From Glandiceps talaboti (Eukaryota > Hemichordata > Enteropneusta > Spengelidae): DNA of 64,000 nt. A model generated the notes under the pieces. The model ran no database searches. It worked only from the letters and a program-made list of their open reading frames with translations, and had not been told where the DNA came from. Positions 41,266-55,273 of this stretch are shown here, piece by piece (within the stretch, counting starts at the first letter, position 1; each line of letters opens with the position of its first letter). A program made the translations under genes and the position numbers. Location: assembly GCF_964340395.1 (NCBI RefSeq), contig NC_135564.1, forward strand, positions 7,205,361 to 7,269,360, in the 5' to 3' direction.

Positions 41266-44200
41266 TTAAATTTCATATCTATGGTACACATAATATTGTC
41301 AGCAAGTTCTCCATCGTGTTATAGTTTGACCGCACATGATTCATTATATTCAGCTAGTGGCATTAATATGACAGCTGTCATAGTGATGATACATTTCCAA
41401 GATACATGCATGCATTAAAGGAGAGCTTAAAAGAAAAACTAACATGATGTGTTTTGGTCTGTAAGGTATAATAAGTTTAATGTACAAATTACTCTAGCCA
41501 AAAGATTAGTATGGCGTCAAAGTATATGATTTACGTTAAAAACGGCGAACAGTGATCAGCTCAATTAGCTTAATTGTAATAACCATGTTATTTTCATACA
41601 TATCAAATGATTATATATTGGCTTGGCCTCATTAGGCGATGCGGACTAATTTTCTGATATCAAGGGATTGGATAAATGAATAAAAGTAGACAGTAAATTG
41701 AAAGAAGATTGAAAGAAAAACAAACGTGACATACATACCATAAAATACGAGTATTACGATATTTGGACATTTTTGAACTACTAGAAAACAAGTCGATCAT
41801 CATATAATTATGTTCAACATGTCTTAATCATCACTTGTACAATGATATTATACATACCATATATAATCAGTAATTTCTATTTAATTGCAATTATTCCATC
41901 AAATCTATAAATATATAAACCAACCCTAGATTGAAAGTCAATGACTACATATTCAAATCAACATTTCGGAAGAAGACATTTCGCAATTCATACCCTGCGT
42001 GTTTTGGTAGTACATATGGAAGTATTGGCCGTAGGTCTTTGTGGGCCATGGTTACTGATAATATGTCACACATTTTATCTTTTTAAACTTTAAACACGTG
42101 CAAATGCATACTGGGAAAATATATTCAAAATTGACTGGTATAGATTGTCCTGAAGATAAGAAATAATAGGATTGATGAAAACAAGCTGAAGAGACGTATC
42201 AAACATTATTTTGTAAATTAGTCCAGTAGGGTGTTTAACTGAATGATCACACACTGTTTTCTATAGTCACAATACTCGCAACGATTGGATATATTTATAA
42301 CGCAAATGATCTACGGTTCTGTGCTATAGGCATTGTGAAGAGTCTTGCTGTGTAACATTTTAAAACTAAAAAGACAGACAAAGAATGACTACAGATTGCA
42401 GCGAAACATGTAGGGATATTTCTTTGGGTGTCTTGCTAGTGGGTTACTGAATGTGATCAGATGTGTGATATTCGAATTAGATTACATAAATTTCTTTTCA
42501 AAAGACACCTGCTTTGCTGACTGATTCATTGTTGAATTTGATGTTCTCAGAGGTGTTTTTAGATAAAGATGTGCTATAACATGGAGTTCTGATTCATGAT
42601 ATGCAAACTAGGGTCATCCCAATGAACTACAATAAGGTCCATTGAAATGCAAATTTACTTATAATAATTGACAACACTGGCTTAATTGATCTAAATTAAT
42701 TAACATTGGTTGTCATACTGCATTATTGGTGGCTTTATTACGACTATAACATTTGCTAATGCAAAATGGGCTTAGTATAGAGTTCTATAATTATTTATAG
42801 CTTTTGAACACAAGATCTTTTGACCATAATTGTTATTCTTAAATAGCTGCCAGTTAACTTTGCAAACGAACATGATAGAAAATACAGAATAAGTATTGGC
42901 ATGAGCTTTGATTTACCGTCACGTGTATCATTGCCGACCATTTCCATTTTGTTACATGAAGATGTGATTTACTTAACTTGCAGAGAAAGTTTTGTACTTG
43001 AGGCTTTATGGGCATAAACGTCTATTTAAATAAATATAATTGCAATTCAGCAGCTACGTTAGTTGGACACGAAGATGGTTGAATGTTTGCACATCTGCAT
43101 TATTAGTCTACTGTTACAAGCTTCAGTCTGAAGTGTGTTGATATCTGAGATCTTCGGAGTACTTCAATGTACATGGGAATTGTAAGTAACCACTTATTTA
43201 AAGAAAGCAGAGTAGTTTACTTCTTCAACCTTTCATCGTGAGAAGGCAGAGATCTCTTGTGGGTCAAATCTTACAAACACCACGAAGGCATAACAGATAA
43301 AGACTGCATGTGCGTAATTATAGCGTGTGAATAGACACCTGATACATAGCATTAATGTTAAAACTTTGGTATCAGTGAATGACAACGCCAATCATTCTAT
43401 AGATATCATCAAGAATTTCACAACATTCTACGGGCATGAGGCAATAACAAGTGAGAATATTTGAGCTTTTATATTTAAATCAGACCCTTATCCTGGAAGA
43501 GAAAGCACATGTACACGTAATGGGAAATGTATATTTAAATAAAGACATTTACAACGGAAACCAATAATGTTGAAACAAATCAACGTTTGGCTTGACCAAA
43601 ATCTTACTATACTATAAACATTGCTAAATCTGATCATCTGGGATTACAAAATCTTCTGAAAGTTGCTATATCTTATTATATAACAAATGTATATATGAGT
43701 ATACGAAGCTCTGCTCATGAGATAGCGCAATGATGTAACAATGTTGGTAAGATGTTTGTCACACCTGACGATGAAAAGAAGTAGTATTAGTAATTTTGTT
43801 GTCACTTGAAAGTATGTAGAGAACTTACGTAAGATTTTTCTTGAGTCTGACCACGTTTTATTCAAGTCAACTGGCTTCCAATTGTTATTCACCGAGTGGA
43901 TGGGTGATGTGAAAGCTACCTAACCACTGAACATGTCTGCCTCTTTGTCTTTTTTTACACAGTAAGTGTAATATATTCGACTAATTCTTTAAATGTTAAA
44001 GGAACTGTGTTCATAACGCAAGGCATATCATTTTCAACCAGATTTAACTGAATTTAAACCGATTCTTCTTGTTCCTACAAACAATTGTTGGAATACAACA
44101 GAACATATACAGTAACTTATTTTTTTCTCATTGATTTCTGTTTGCCCCTTGCTGTAGCAATCTCCTGGCCAACCAGAACATGTAATGTGAAGCTTTATAG

Positions 44201-44541
44201 AACGTTGTAGCATAGCACTCACCGTAGAAAGAGTTTTAAAAGCAAAAAAAAAAAAGGAATTGTTTCTGGTAAGCGCACATCACTTAAATACCCCCGGCGT
44301 CAATATTTGGTTCATGTTTGTCCAGCCAATTCAGTCTGCAGATGAAAGGGAAAACAGAAAAGTAACTCTCCTACATTAATTGCCACTTCGGTGAAGACAA
44401 CTGCAGAACTAATCATGAACGAGCCTATGACATCTGCCCCAAATACACATTTGCTGTAAAGTACTAAATAAAAAGAACAGTAACTGCAATGAACTGTAGA
44501 TTGAGTAACATTTGTTGAGAATGTAAAAAAAAAATCGCATC
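41266..44541. other. Non-coding, nothing recognised
   Basis: 3.3 kb of AT-rich DNA. Frames up to 83 codons (44312-44563 minus, which extends into the next repeat) lack domains. No mobile element boundary was seen. Confidence 0.5.
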
Positions 44542-44916
44542 GTCGCACCACTTTAGACAACATATCCTGACCAGAAACATTTTTTTCTTTTTTGTGGCCT
44601 ACTGAAAATATGCCAATAACTTATTAAAACTAAATGTTACATCAATAATATTTTCAGGAAAATTATTTGGTATCGCAAATGTAACTGCAAGGTGCGCTTT
44701 GGTATCGCAAATATATGGACCACATTATATTGAATTTGAAGTGTGCATTCTTGAGATATAGCCTAATTTACCAAAAACCATTAATTACGTAAATTACTCA
44801 TTGATATTCATGGGATGTTTACCGAAACCGGAGCAGTTCTTTCCACTACACTACGGAACACGTGTAGTAAATTTAGTTTGAATTGAGCCAGTTGTATTTT
44901 AGAAAATGGTGATACA
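44542..44916 (+). mobile_element. Dispersed repeat family of 7.2 kb, tandem copy 1
   Basis: It begins GTCGCACCACTTTAGACAAC and carries the shared TTGAATTTGAAGTGTGCATT...GATATAGCCTAATTTACC core and an ATTAATTACGTAAATTACTC segment. It ends at GGTGATACAG, where copy 2 starts. It lacks the CAGACA tail, so it is 3'-truncated or fused head to tail with copy 2. Confidence 0.7.
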
Positions 44917-45320
44917 GTCGCACCACTTTAGACAACATTTCCTGACCAGAAACAAATTTTTCCTTTTTTGTGGCCTTCAGAAAATATACCAATATCTTAC
45001 TAAGACCAAACGCTATATCAATAATGTTTTCAGGACAGGTGAGCTTAGGTATCGCAAATGTATGTACCAAATTATATTGAATTTGAAGCGTGCACTCTTG
45101 CTAATTACCGAAAACTATTAATTACGCACAAATTGTTCATTAATATTCATGAAATGTTTACCAAAACCTAATCGGTTCTTGCCATTACCCTATGGAAAAC
45201 GTCTACCAAATTTCGTTGGAATTGATTCGGCCATTTTTTTAGAAGATGATGATACAGACACACAGACACACACAGACTTTTCCATCCCTAATACAGAACC
45301 TACCTTACGGAAGGTAAAAA
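44917..45320 (+). mobile_element. Dispersed repeat family of 7.2 kb, tandem copy 2
   Basis: It restarts with GTCGCACCACTTTAGACAAC, 375 bp after copy 1, and repeats the same motif order. It ends with GATACAGACACACAGACACA and the terminal hairpin CCTTACGGAAGG followed by TAAAAA, matching the end of the 7164-7667 copy. The 62-codon plus frame and 65-codon minus frame over it are not genes. Confidence 0.7.
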
Positions 45321-47140
45321 CGGTACAAATGATGTAAATGAATATGCGAAGAGGGCAGTAAACATAACTTGCATATTGTAAGTTCAAAATATATATTTAT
45401 AGTGAGTATAGGTATTTACAGAGGTTACCAGCGCATAGCTGATTATAAGTAGCCATAGCATACTAATTATACTGGCATATACGCAGACAGTGACAGATGT
45501 ACAGTTAGGGTTAAACATTACAATCTCATTGGTATCGTATATCGACAGATTTTAAGCTGCCGATACCTTGGAATGTTACGATTTAGGCGTATGCCGTGAC
45601 AACCATTTGTATTCAATAAATATACGGATTGTCATTCTTGAAGCAATATGATATATTCCAATTCCAGACCCTATCAGTTACGTTGTATAATAACATCAAA
45701 TCTTAGCTCTAACACAAACTTTGTAAAATGATATTGAAGGAATAGTATTTGGATGTGATATCGCATTATTTTTTTCAGAATGAGTAATGATGCTATACGT
45801 TTCTTTCAACCTTTAATAAAACTGATGTTATGATCTAGGGAAATGAATATCACATAACAGCGCAGGGCCATGTGTAAGAGGAAAAGTCGGTAAAAGATAG
45901 TCATGAGAATATATCCGTTGGCTAATAAGATATATGCGATGAATCTGAAGATTGTAAAGAACAGCAACACAGTCAAGGACAATGTTTAGTTGATGTTATT
46001 TTCTGTTTCGTTGTGTACCCTCCTCGTAGGTTTGTCAAGGCTGTAAGCATATTGATGTACCTATAGTATATATATCGTATGTGGCCTCGCTAAATGATTA
46101 TGGGTTTTCATGTCAGCACGATAATGTTCTCATTGAAAAGAAGCTAGTTTCATTTTAATCAAAACCACTCGGTAGTCAAAACTACATTTTTGTTAGTTCC
46201 TTTAACTTTGCAGTCACGAGCAATCGTGCAAACAAATCCCTCCTCGCTATCAGTGTTTAAGGAGACATACTACAAGAATTAACCTTGGCTTTTTTGAAAT
46301 TCATGACAGTTTCGCCACATTTGTAATAATGGGTTGATAAAAGGGGGTCACTGAATTTGTTTCCTAGGTAATAATTCATGTATACAGTATATTTAAAATC
46401 GCATAAAATTGTGGTTATTCAAGTAAACATTGAAATAACAGGATTAAATAAGGTAAAACTTGATTAATTTTGATATTTTTTAATGTGAACCATTTTCATT
46501 TTCAAATTACAACAATGGAAAGAAAGACCAAGTTAAAATAAGATTAAAGGCCGTTTCGTATTAATTCCTGCTAACTTAATGCTAACAAAATGTGTGCACA
46601 TGGAAAATGTAATTATTGTCCAAATGTTAGGTAGAAACATGCATCTTAGGTAAACAAAGACAGTTTTATGGCCTACCCATCGTTTTCATATTAGATAAGC
46701 AAACCCTCTAGGTTTGTCAATATTATTGAAGAGTATACTGCACCAGTTTATTTTTGTATGTTCCTAGATTTCGATCAGTTAGACAAGGAAGGTCAGTACT
46801 GCTTTTTATAGCAAACTGCCGATTTTAAATTGCAGGTGAAATGAGCACTCAAATTTGGCGTACTTCTCATTAAGTTGAATTATAAATCTGCCTATTGGTA
46901 CACGGTCAACATTAAGGTACATAAAATGTATAAGATGGAGTATCATAATTATAATAAATGAAACTCTTGAAGTTGTGTTCATGTTTTTTGTGTGCACATA
47001 CCAGTATCGATATAGTGTAGACTTTGTAACTGAAGTAAGTTTTCTAATAGTCATGTAATCAGAGGTTTGTAAATTTGAAAATTACCGACTATATTGTGTT
47101 TACACATTAAGAAGAAAACACAAATATACAATTTATTACC
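45321..47140. other. Non-coding; imperfect palindrome at 45475-45600
   Basis: GGTATCG (45531) pairs with CGATACC (45561-45567). Weaker outward pairing (CATTACAATCTCATT with GGAATGTTACG, and GGCATATACGC with GCGTATGCC) extends the foldback to about 45475-45600. Nothing else was recognised. Confidence 0.4.
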
Positions 47141-47301
47141 TTAGGCGCCTAATATATATGATAAAACCACGATTTCCCTACACCCTTTAGTGATTGGCAT
47201 ATATCATGTCACTATATTTGGACTAATTTCTCATAGCTAACTAAATATACAAATCATGGCCAAAGATCGTTTGGTATTCGCCCTAGGGCACTAGTGCTAG
47301 C
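47141..47301. repeat. Dense short palindromes
   Basis: TTAGGCGCCTAA (47141-47152) is a perfect palindrome. GCCCTAGGGC, CACTAGTG and GCTAGC overlap consecutively at 47280-47301. No function is evident. Confidence 0.5.
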
Positions 47302-49182
47302 ATAAAAGCGCCATGTTGTGTCATCGTAAAAAAAATATGCAGTCTGAATAAAACTTCACAATTGCCACATGCAATAACAAGCTTTTGCGTTCACGTTACA
47401 CAGAGGGAGAACTTCAAAAACTGATTGGCGGCGAGGTTGAAAGAATAATAGTAATTGAAAGGTACAGGAATCAACGAGAATTCTGATTTAGATCTATATT
47501 TGGTCATCAGTGATTTCTACACAGGAGCTCGACGGGCCTGACATTATGGCATGTTATAAAATAATTATTGCCTTGCCATATTCGGGTACTTTTAGATTAC
47601 CCCTTGGAATGTTATATAGAGACTATCTTGACTGAAGAGAGTTGCTACTTCATCAAAGTCCTCTGGGTAATATTTGACTTGTAAACTTCTAATGTCTGGC
47701 ATTATAAGAGTTAATTGACACGATGGTACAAACATTTGTTTGAATTAATGTACCATACGCATAGATTGATTAGATGAATTACTGCATATTATAACAAACT
47801 ATCGAAGGTACTGTCGCTTGAGCACCTTCGATGGTGACAGAGGTTTTTCAACTACCTCTACAAAAGAACTCCAATGGACTCATTCATTTTATTGAAACAC
47901 TGACTTAGATTTGTATCTAAAGTGTAGTGAGTTGGTGCCATCGAAGTCAAAGAATTAGTGATACGATTAAAGAAAGCTGCTTACTGGAAATACTTCAAGG
48001 CATAGAAAGATTAACACACAATGTCACCACTTTTTGAAATTACTTCCTGCAATTCAATTCCTTCACGGACACATCTGAACAAAATTGGTCTACAACATCA
48101 CGACTTGAAGACAACAAAACGTGACTCTTGCAATCTAATGAAGTGTAAAGTTGCACTTCGGAAATATCTCAACTTAAGGAAGTAGTAGGCAAAACCAAAT
48201 ATTGATGAAACACCTGATGGTTTTATTTCTCAAAATATGTAATATTATGGATGTCTGTGCCACAATTAGGTACAATGCATTTAAACAGAAATGCATGTTA
48301 AATCCTTTGTATAACGTTCAAATACATGGAAATAACACTTAAAACATTGTAACATCTTAATTCAGTGATGTTCCAATGGTTCTGTTAATAGTACACTGTG
48401 AACAATTGAGAGATATGCATCCATAGGACAGTTTCCCTCGAGATAACAGATATTGGCAATATGTAAAACAGGTTTTCGTGTATATTAACAATTATATCAA
48501 GGCTTGTACAAGGATACAACCTTCGATGTAACAGATGGTTTATTTTTATTTCATAACTTTGAAAATCACTCATTATTTTGGTTTTGCATACATTTGCATA
48601 AATTGCTTAAACATAAATTGTGTGTGAATGGTTGACAACAAAGATAAAAAGCATGCTTTTAATCCCCTGCTAATTATTGCATTGCCTCACCGAGTTGCAA
48701 ATTATACAATATGTAGTCTATTTTTACATAATATTCCTTTTGAAACAATAAATTAATGGTAATACCGTAACAATTAAGAAGTAATGTAGCGTGTTAATCA
48801 GGTAGTAACCGTTGATCATTATTATGTAAACATGTACGTTTCCCTAGAGTCTAGGTGATGATAAATTTACTCATTGCAGACATACGTAGTAATACTTTTC
48901 TCAGGCTTCACTTGGTCCAGTGCGTGATAAGAGAGAGATGATAATGTCTGCATGAAAATATTGGACTATTTTTATGAACAAAGTATCGATTCCCCCGTTC
49001 GATTTCCATTTCTAGTTCAAAGTGTTATATATCGGGTGTCTTGTCATTGTAGGATTGCTTAGGGGAGGATCAACAGTTCAATGTAGGAACAAAAACAAAA
49101 TTCTTTTTAGATATTTGGGGATACAAGTTTGTTAAGAGGTGGTTACATGTAACGCAATTTATTAAGTGTGTAACACTTAGAT
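47302..49182. other. Non-coding; two small hairpins at 47801-47859
   Basis: ATCGAAGGT (47801) pairs with ACCTTCGAT (to 47832), and AGAGGT (47839) pairs with ACCTCT (to 47859). These adjacent hairpins have no poly-U tract or partner gene, so no RNA gene is called. The remainder shows nothing. Confidence 0.4.
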
Positions 49183-49264
49183 GTTATTCTCCACTGTAAG
49201 TCTTCGTTCAGCCAACGAAATGCAAGTTATCTAAACGGCCTTGTCACTGGGACTCGCTAGATTA
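49183..49264 (+). mobile_element. Element family A, fragment
   Basis: GTTATTCTCC, TCTTCGTTCAGCCAACGAAA and CCTTGTCACTGGGACTCGCTAG follow the order of the left half of the foldback in the 13.4- and 18.0-kb copies. The right arm is missing. Confidence 0.5.
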
Positions 49265-52200
49265 TCATTTTAGAATTTTAAAAATATTTTTCTATTGACA
49301 AGTAAAACGAAAGTATGCAAATATATAACAGGTCTGAAAAGCAGACTTTGGAAACAACTGTTCATATAACATTCATTGTTGACTGATCTTATGTACCACG
49401 GTCCTATATTCCATCTTCATTTATAAAACATACCCTATATGTATGTGTGACAGTTGTTTTTCTTCATCATCATCATCATTAGTTAGATTCAATACTTTGC
49501 CCCTAGCTATACAACGTTTAATTTGAGGTCGATAGGCTTTAGAGCAAAGACAATCACTAATCCCCAGGATGTCAAGATATACAACACAAGAAGAGAGTTC
49601 CTTAATCCAATCAAAATGTATAAGAAGCCATAAAAGGACGACGTATTGGCAAGGATTGAAACATTATGGCCCTAAAACGTGAATAATTGAATTTTGGAAT
49701 ATCTTCTACTTGGAATCCAAAAATATCTTAATTTAAAATAAGCAAATGAGCAAGAAAATAAACAAATACATGGTAAACAAATTCTCCGTCTCTTCGGAGA
49801 GTAGTTTGGAAATCACTTAGTACATACAAGTTGTTATTCTAAAATAGGATCATGGGGCATAATCTATAGACATTGGGTGAAAAGTAAATAATCTTCTGAC
49901 TGTAGTATGTACAATAACTGATTTTCTTAATTGGTTGATGAACTTAACCAACAGGCGGGGTGTCCTCCATTTATCTGATATTTTGTATAGTATGACACAA
50001 GTTCATACTAAAAAACGCACCATGACATAAATATGCATTGTGATAAATCAATCAGAATTGCTGTAGTTCGTAAGGAATTGAAGTCAAAGTGCCATGCTAA
50101 ATAGGATTTCGTCAGTATTGCTCGATTGCATATTTCAATACTAGAGACAAATGAATAAAAAGAATTGAATTGCAGCTCTTGATTATTAGTAACAAACATA
50201 TTACTACTACAATACTCAACATTTTAATATCTGTAAAATGTACTAAATACCACTGTACACACTCTGTATCAAACAGTTACTTTTATTTGGCCATGAACAT
50301 ATGCAAAGTCCAAGCAATGTATCCATGCATCAAGTAGAATATAATTACAAGTGATACTGATAGTGTTTTACCGCATTCTTTCATATTTAACCTTCAAACA
50401 CCTTATGACATTTGTTTAGCCATACATATATTAGTTATGAAGAACAAGTTTATGTTTTCTATAGATTATGAATGTAATTCCAAATGTACAACTTTGAAAA
50501 GACAATCTATATTTAGTACATTACATGTCAGTCATCGTAGTATGAACACAGTGTAATATCTTCTCTATAGGCCCCTTTATAACTGTGCGGAAATTGACTT
50601 ATTTCTGGTTTGATAAGTGATGTTTTGTCCGACAGAGACAGGTTGATACACGCTAATTCATTATAAACGATCATATCATTAGATACACTGACGTTTTAAT
50701 CTCCTAAAAGGATCATCTAATCAGCGAAATTTCTGAAATCCTAAAGCATAGAGTTTGACATACATAATATTAATTGAATACATACATTGCATGTTCTTTA
50801 GTTTCTCTTTTATATCTTATTACGAGTGGTTAAGAAAACGTGTGGTATATCTTCTAGGAGTAACGACTTATCTATTGACTATATGACTTCAGTTACCGTA
50901 TCGTTAATTCACCGTATCCCCTGTTCTACCACACAAGAGTTATAATTACTGTTATAAGTTAGTATCTGCTACAAAAGATATCTGAACAAGAACTAAGCAA
51001 TTTTTACAAATTGTAATTAAATCTTATCTCAGTTCACCTACACGTATCATGGCAGATGTTATCAAAAGCAGTAGGAAAATCAATGAGGATCAAATTTTAA
51101 TCTACAATATGTACTAAAGTCTTTCTTAATTAAATAATTTATCAACTTAATAATGTCATCGCCAGTATCATCCTATATGTTATTGGAAGCTGACATATCA
51201 TTTTATTCAGAAATTGTTATTTAGAATTAAACTATTAATTATGATTAATGTACATACAATAATCAAAAATACATTTATTAATTTCATCAGAAGAACGTGT
51301 AATTAAATTTTAGATCTTTCAAAATACGGTATACATATGTAGGGAAGATATTCGCCAACACATCCAGGAATTTGACATTCTGAGTGCTGGTAAAACCTTG
51401 TTTCGTTTGCAAGCACAGTGAGCTATCAAAGATATCGTGAAAAATAGCTTTCCTGATATGTTGTGTGAAGCAAATGTCAAGATAATTGATTTAATGATCT
51501 CGACGGACAATTTCCGTTTCGGTAATATTGGAACAAATTACCGACTGTTCTATTCTCACAGGGGCCGATGATATGTTATTCCCCGCATGTGTGAAATGAA
51601 CATTGAAACGGGAATAATATTTACTGCATGTGATCTGCTTACGAACTACCAATACGTGCCACGCATAACGTTTGAATGAATGACTAAATGTTGAGGACAT
51701 GTGACACCCCCCCTCCTCCCGGAAAAAGAAAATAGTCACTGAAAAGCTTCAAGGTGCTCGCAATTTGCACCAGGTATCAATCTCATGGTTGAAGTATTGA
51801 ATACTAGAACGGTTTTTAAGCGTAGGAATCCAAGTGAATTCAAGCATGTGTCAATCGAATAGTAATGTAGATATCATAGTGGTTATTATTGTTTTAACAT
51901 TGTTAAAAAGAAGAAGTGAAAAAATGTTCTTCTTCTCAAGCATTGTTAGATCAAATACCGCCAAAATGCATATGATTCCACTGTTCATAAATATATGGCT
52001 ATATATTTCACGTCATTATGAATGTGATGGCCTACGTTATACTTCGAAAGTTTAACACTAGATATAATTGAAATGTAATAATAAATAGTAATTAGGAATC
52101 CACGTTAGCTAGTAATTTAATTTATAGTACATATATGAAACTTATGTAGGTGATTGGCAGTCCAGTAGGCTGCTTAATAAAACACCGCAACAGCATCAGT

Positions 52201-55174
52201 TCTGCATTTGTATCTGTCTCAACAGGTTTTAATACCGTTCCGTAATTAGGAGAACATACAATAGATTTAACATATTTTGATTCGGATAAACACAGCTTGG
52301 TATTTGTTTTTAGTTTATCTTTACATTTTTGTAAAGAGAGTCAATAGAGAGTCAATAGGCGTCTGTTTCCTTCGCAGAATTGACTTTGTAAGCTCAAGTT
52401 TCAGACAAATACATTGATTGAATCGATTTTAACTCTTGATGAGGCGACGTGTTGTGAGCCATTTCGGTTATGTTCAGCCATGTACACTATAACTTTAACG
52501 ATAGGAAAACAACTTGCCATAATATCCCCGTTACTGTCAGGAGAGTAAGTTAAGATCCTTCGCACATACACTTGCGAATACCAATGCGATATCATTTGCA
52601 TCGCAAATAAAAACGGTAGAGCTGATCATATATGTTGCACTGCATGTTGTTGCCGGTATAGGACTCGCGTTTTGTATGGTTATAATTCAACAAATAGTCT
52701 CCTTATGCAACTTATATATATTAAATTTAGCTTCAATGTGGATGTACGATTGCCATGTTGATATTGATACATTTACAGTATGGGTCAATGACTGGATTGC
52801 ACTCTTTTTCGTGTGTGATCACGGCATTAACCGTAATGTCGTTAAACTAAACTATTGGGCCAGCGATTCATTCTATAGAGTGTTAAGACAAAGTATAAAC
52901 ACAGGAAAACAACTGTATGTGAGAATTAATTTACAAATGACAATCCCAGGTTAATAAAGAGTCGTCATTATCACGAACTAGTGTAGCAAACCTATTTTTT
53001 GCACATTCTGCTGAAGACCCAGACTAGCTCACCGTGTACGAAGAATCGCTTTAATGACTTGTTCGTTGTGTATCAAACAAACCTTCCTTTCGTATGCTAT
53101 TTTCCCCATTACATTTTCACAATGAGGATTATATTGCGTCATCTTCGAAATTACAAATTTGTATATAGGTGTCTCTTCATCTGAACTTGGAAAACCTCAA
53201 TTACACCTCAAGGTGACCCACCATCACATCGTTTTGGACCTCTAGAACTGTGCATTTATGAATCCATTTTCTCTTTCAAGTTATAATAACTATTGGTAAA
53301 TTTCCCAGTAGGAAAGTATATCCATTCGTTGATTATGGTGAGAGCGCTTTAGGCTTTAAAGGTACTTGCACAATGAATGTACTGTTATGTTTTACATTTT
53401 GTATATCTGCTGTCACACACGTGTCACGACATCATAAACGAGATGTTTGCATACTTAGCGTTGCTGTAGGTGCACATAGAATGTAACAGCGTCGAGTTGA
53501 AGCATTTGGTGCAGAACATAATCAATGACTTTATGTCATTGACCATCCTCCTGTGGCAAAACTTAGAGCTCAAAGGTCCAAAGCCAAGTTAATATATATA
53601 CAACTACATGTAGTGTGTTAGAACATAACTAAAATGACGTAACAGCCATGTAAAAGATATAACAGAATATCATGAAATATATTTGATGTCTGTAAGATTC
53701 ACACGTGATTCCCGGCAGTATATACACTTGTAAGAGGTCTATCTCCCAAGTGCTTCGTGACCTCACATGTATAATTCTAACACGGATAACGTTCTCGTCT
53801 GACAATTGACTTCCATTAGTGCTCTCAGAGTTCAAACTCTGTTGAAAGCAGACAATACGAATTTGCAAGTTGATGCGGCCTCAATTGTTTCTCAAAGGAC
53901 CAACTTTCTATTCAAATATTGGGGAAAACATGACCGAATTAATATTTATGTAACATCAACTTAACGAATACTAAAAACTGAAAAAAAGATTCATGGTAGA
54001 AAAAGATTGGGGCATATTCAGTCAATGAAACACACCAAGAATAAAAATGTTTTAACCTAAAGATATATTTACAAATGAAAGGCCGGAAAGATTAGAATTA
54101 AAAAATATTCTTTTCAAATTAGAAAATTGTAATTTACATCCGAAATCCAGTGGCTCTTAGTGATATTCCAAACTGCTCCAAAGATAGAATCTTTAATTAA
54201 GATGTCGTCACTGACATGACCATTGTCTGCTAATGTATGACCTTCGGATATTTACTGATGACATACACTAATATAAGTGAAGCTGAACACAATTCAAACA
54301 CACAAAAGCGGATTTGAGAGAGGTGTTGAAATAAAGGCCTTTATAACGAAATGCTTGTATTATAGAATAAATAATGATGCACATTCACACCGATAAACCT
54401 GCAGTGAAATTACTATATGGGTCATGGGATATTGTACTATAGAGCATAAGGGATAAAAAAAATAGAATCTCATCACCGATTGCCATATTGGAGTGCAGAT
54501 ATCTTAAGCACATTTGTTTACGAATACAATCATTTAAAGAATGTAAATATACCATTAAAATATTACTTGATAACCTGTGTTAAGTAACGCCTAATAAAAA
54601 CATTATGTGGTTCCGATTACGCTCAATTTTAGAATAGGTGGGGTAGGTATATTTTTTATTTTATTTTTTGATATTTTTTCTGTGTGAGTGACTAGTTCAA
54701 GTTTCCATTGTTTTCCAAATGGTCTCTGTGTTTTTTAGTTCTTCCTGTCAGATGTACAGCCATTACAGAAGGGAAGAACAGTTTTATTGTGTCTGTTTAA
54801 GTTGGTCAGTTTCCGCAGTTTGCGATTTTATTATTTTTTCTCGAATATCGTTGACTCGGGAAATACACTGTGTTTAGGCGCATCTTGTAATAAAGAACAT
54901 CGAGACATCGATGATCATGGCTTTGGGCAGTGGGCAACAGAAACAAGATTTAAATTGAAGGCCACATGCAATACCCTATAGTATTTATACTTTCATGCAT
55001 AGCTATCTCGAAGGATCGAGATCCAATTATAGAAACGAGGATATTCTGTAAGAAAACAGAACTTGGAACGTATTGCTTTGTAGAGTTTTGCCTCTACGGG
55101 ACTGTATGGTGAACGAGATGTTATTACATAATTTCAGAGGCATACTATTGGTATTGATGATTTATATGTATACG
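49265..55174. other. Non-coding, nothing recognised
   Basis: Nearly 6 kb of AT-rich DNA. It contains a short ATC/CAT run near 49465-49481 and a C-rich patch at about 51705-51720. Frames up to 92 codons (52676-52954 plus) match no family. No receptor exon was recognised. Confidence 0.45.
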
Positions 55175-55273
55175 TTTTCAGTCGCCATAAATGTTTGGAA
55201 CTCCATCCCTATGTGTCTGTCATACATGCGTTATCTCTACACCAAAAGAATTAACAACCACTTCAATAATCTC
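55175..55273 (+). mobile_element. LINE reverse-transcriptase C-terminal remnant
   Basis: Within the open frame 55073-55390, the segment FSVAINVWNSIP (from 55175) followed 12 residues later by KRINNHFNNL fits the signature Phe-Ser-(x)n-Trp-Asn-Ser-Leu/Ile-Pro plus a basic helix near the C terminus of CR1/L2-like elements. The rest of the frame is not recognisable. It could be chance, but the spacing is right. Confidence 0.3.

Noticed and set aside
45505-45515. Telomere-like TTAGGG
   Set aside because: It is a single copy and not an array.
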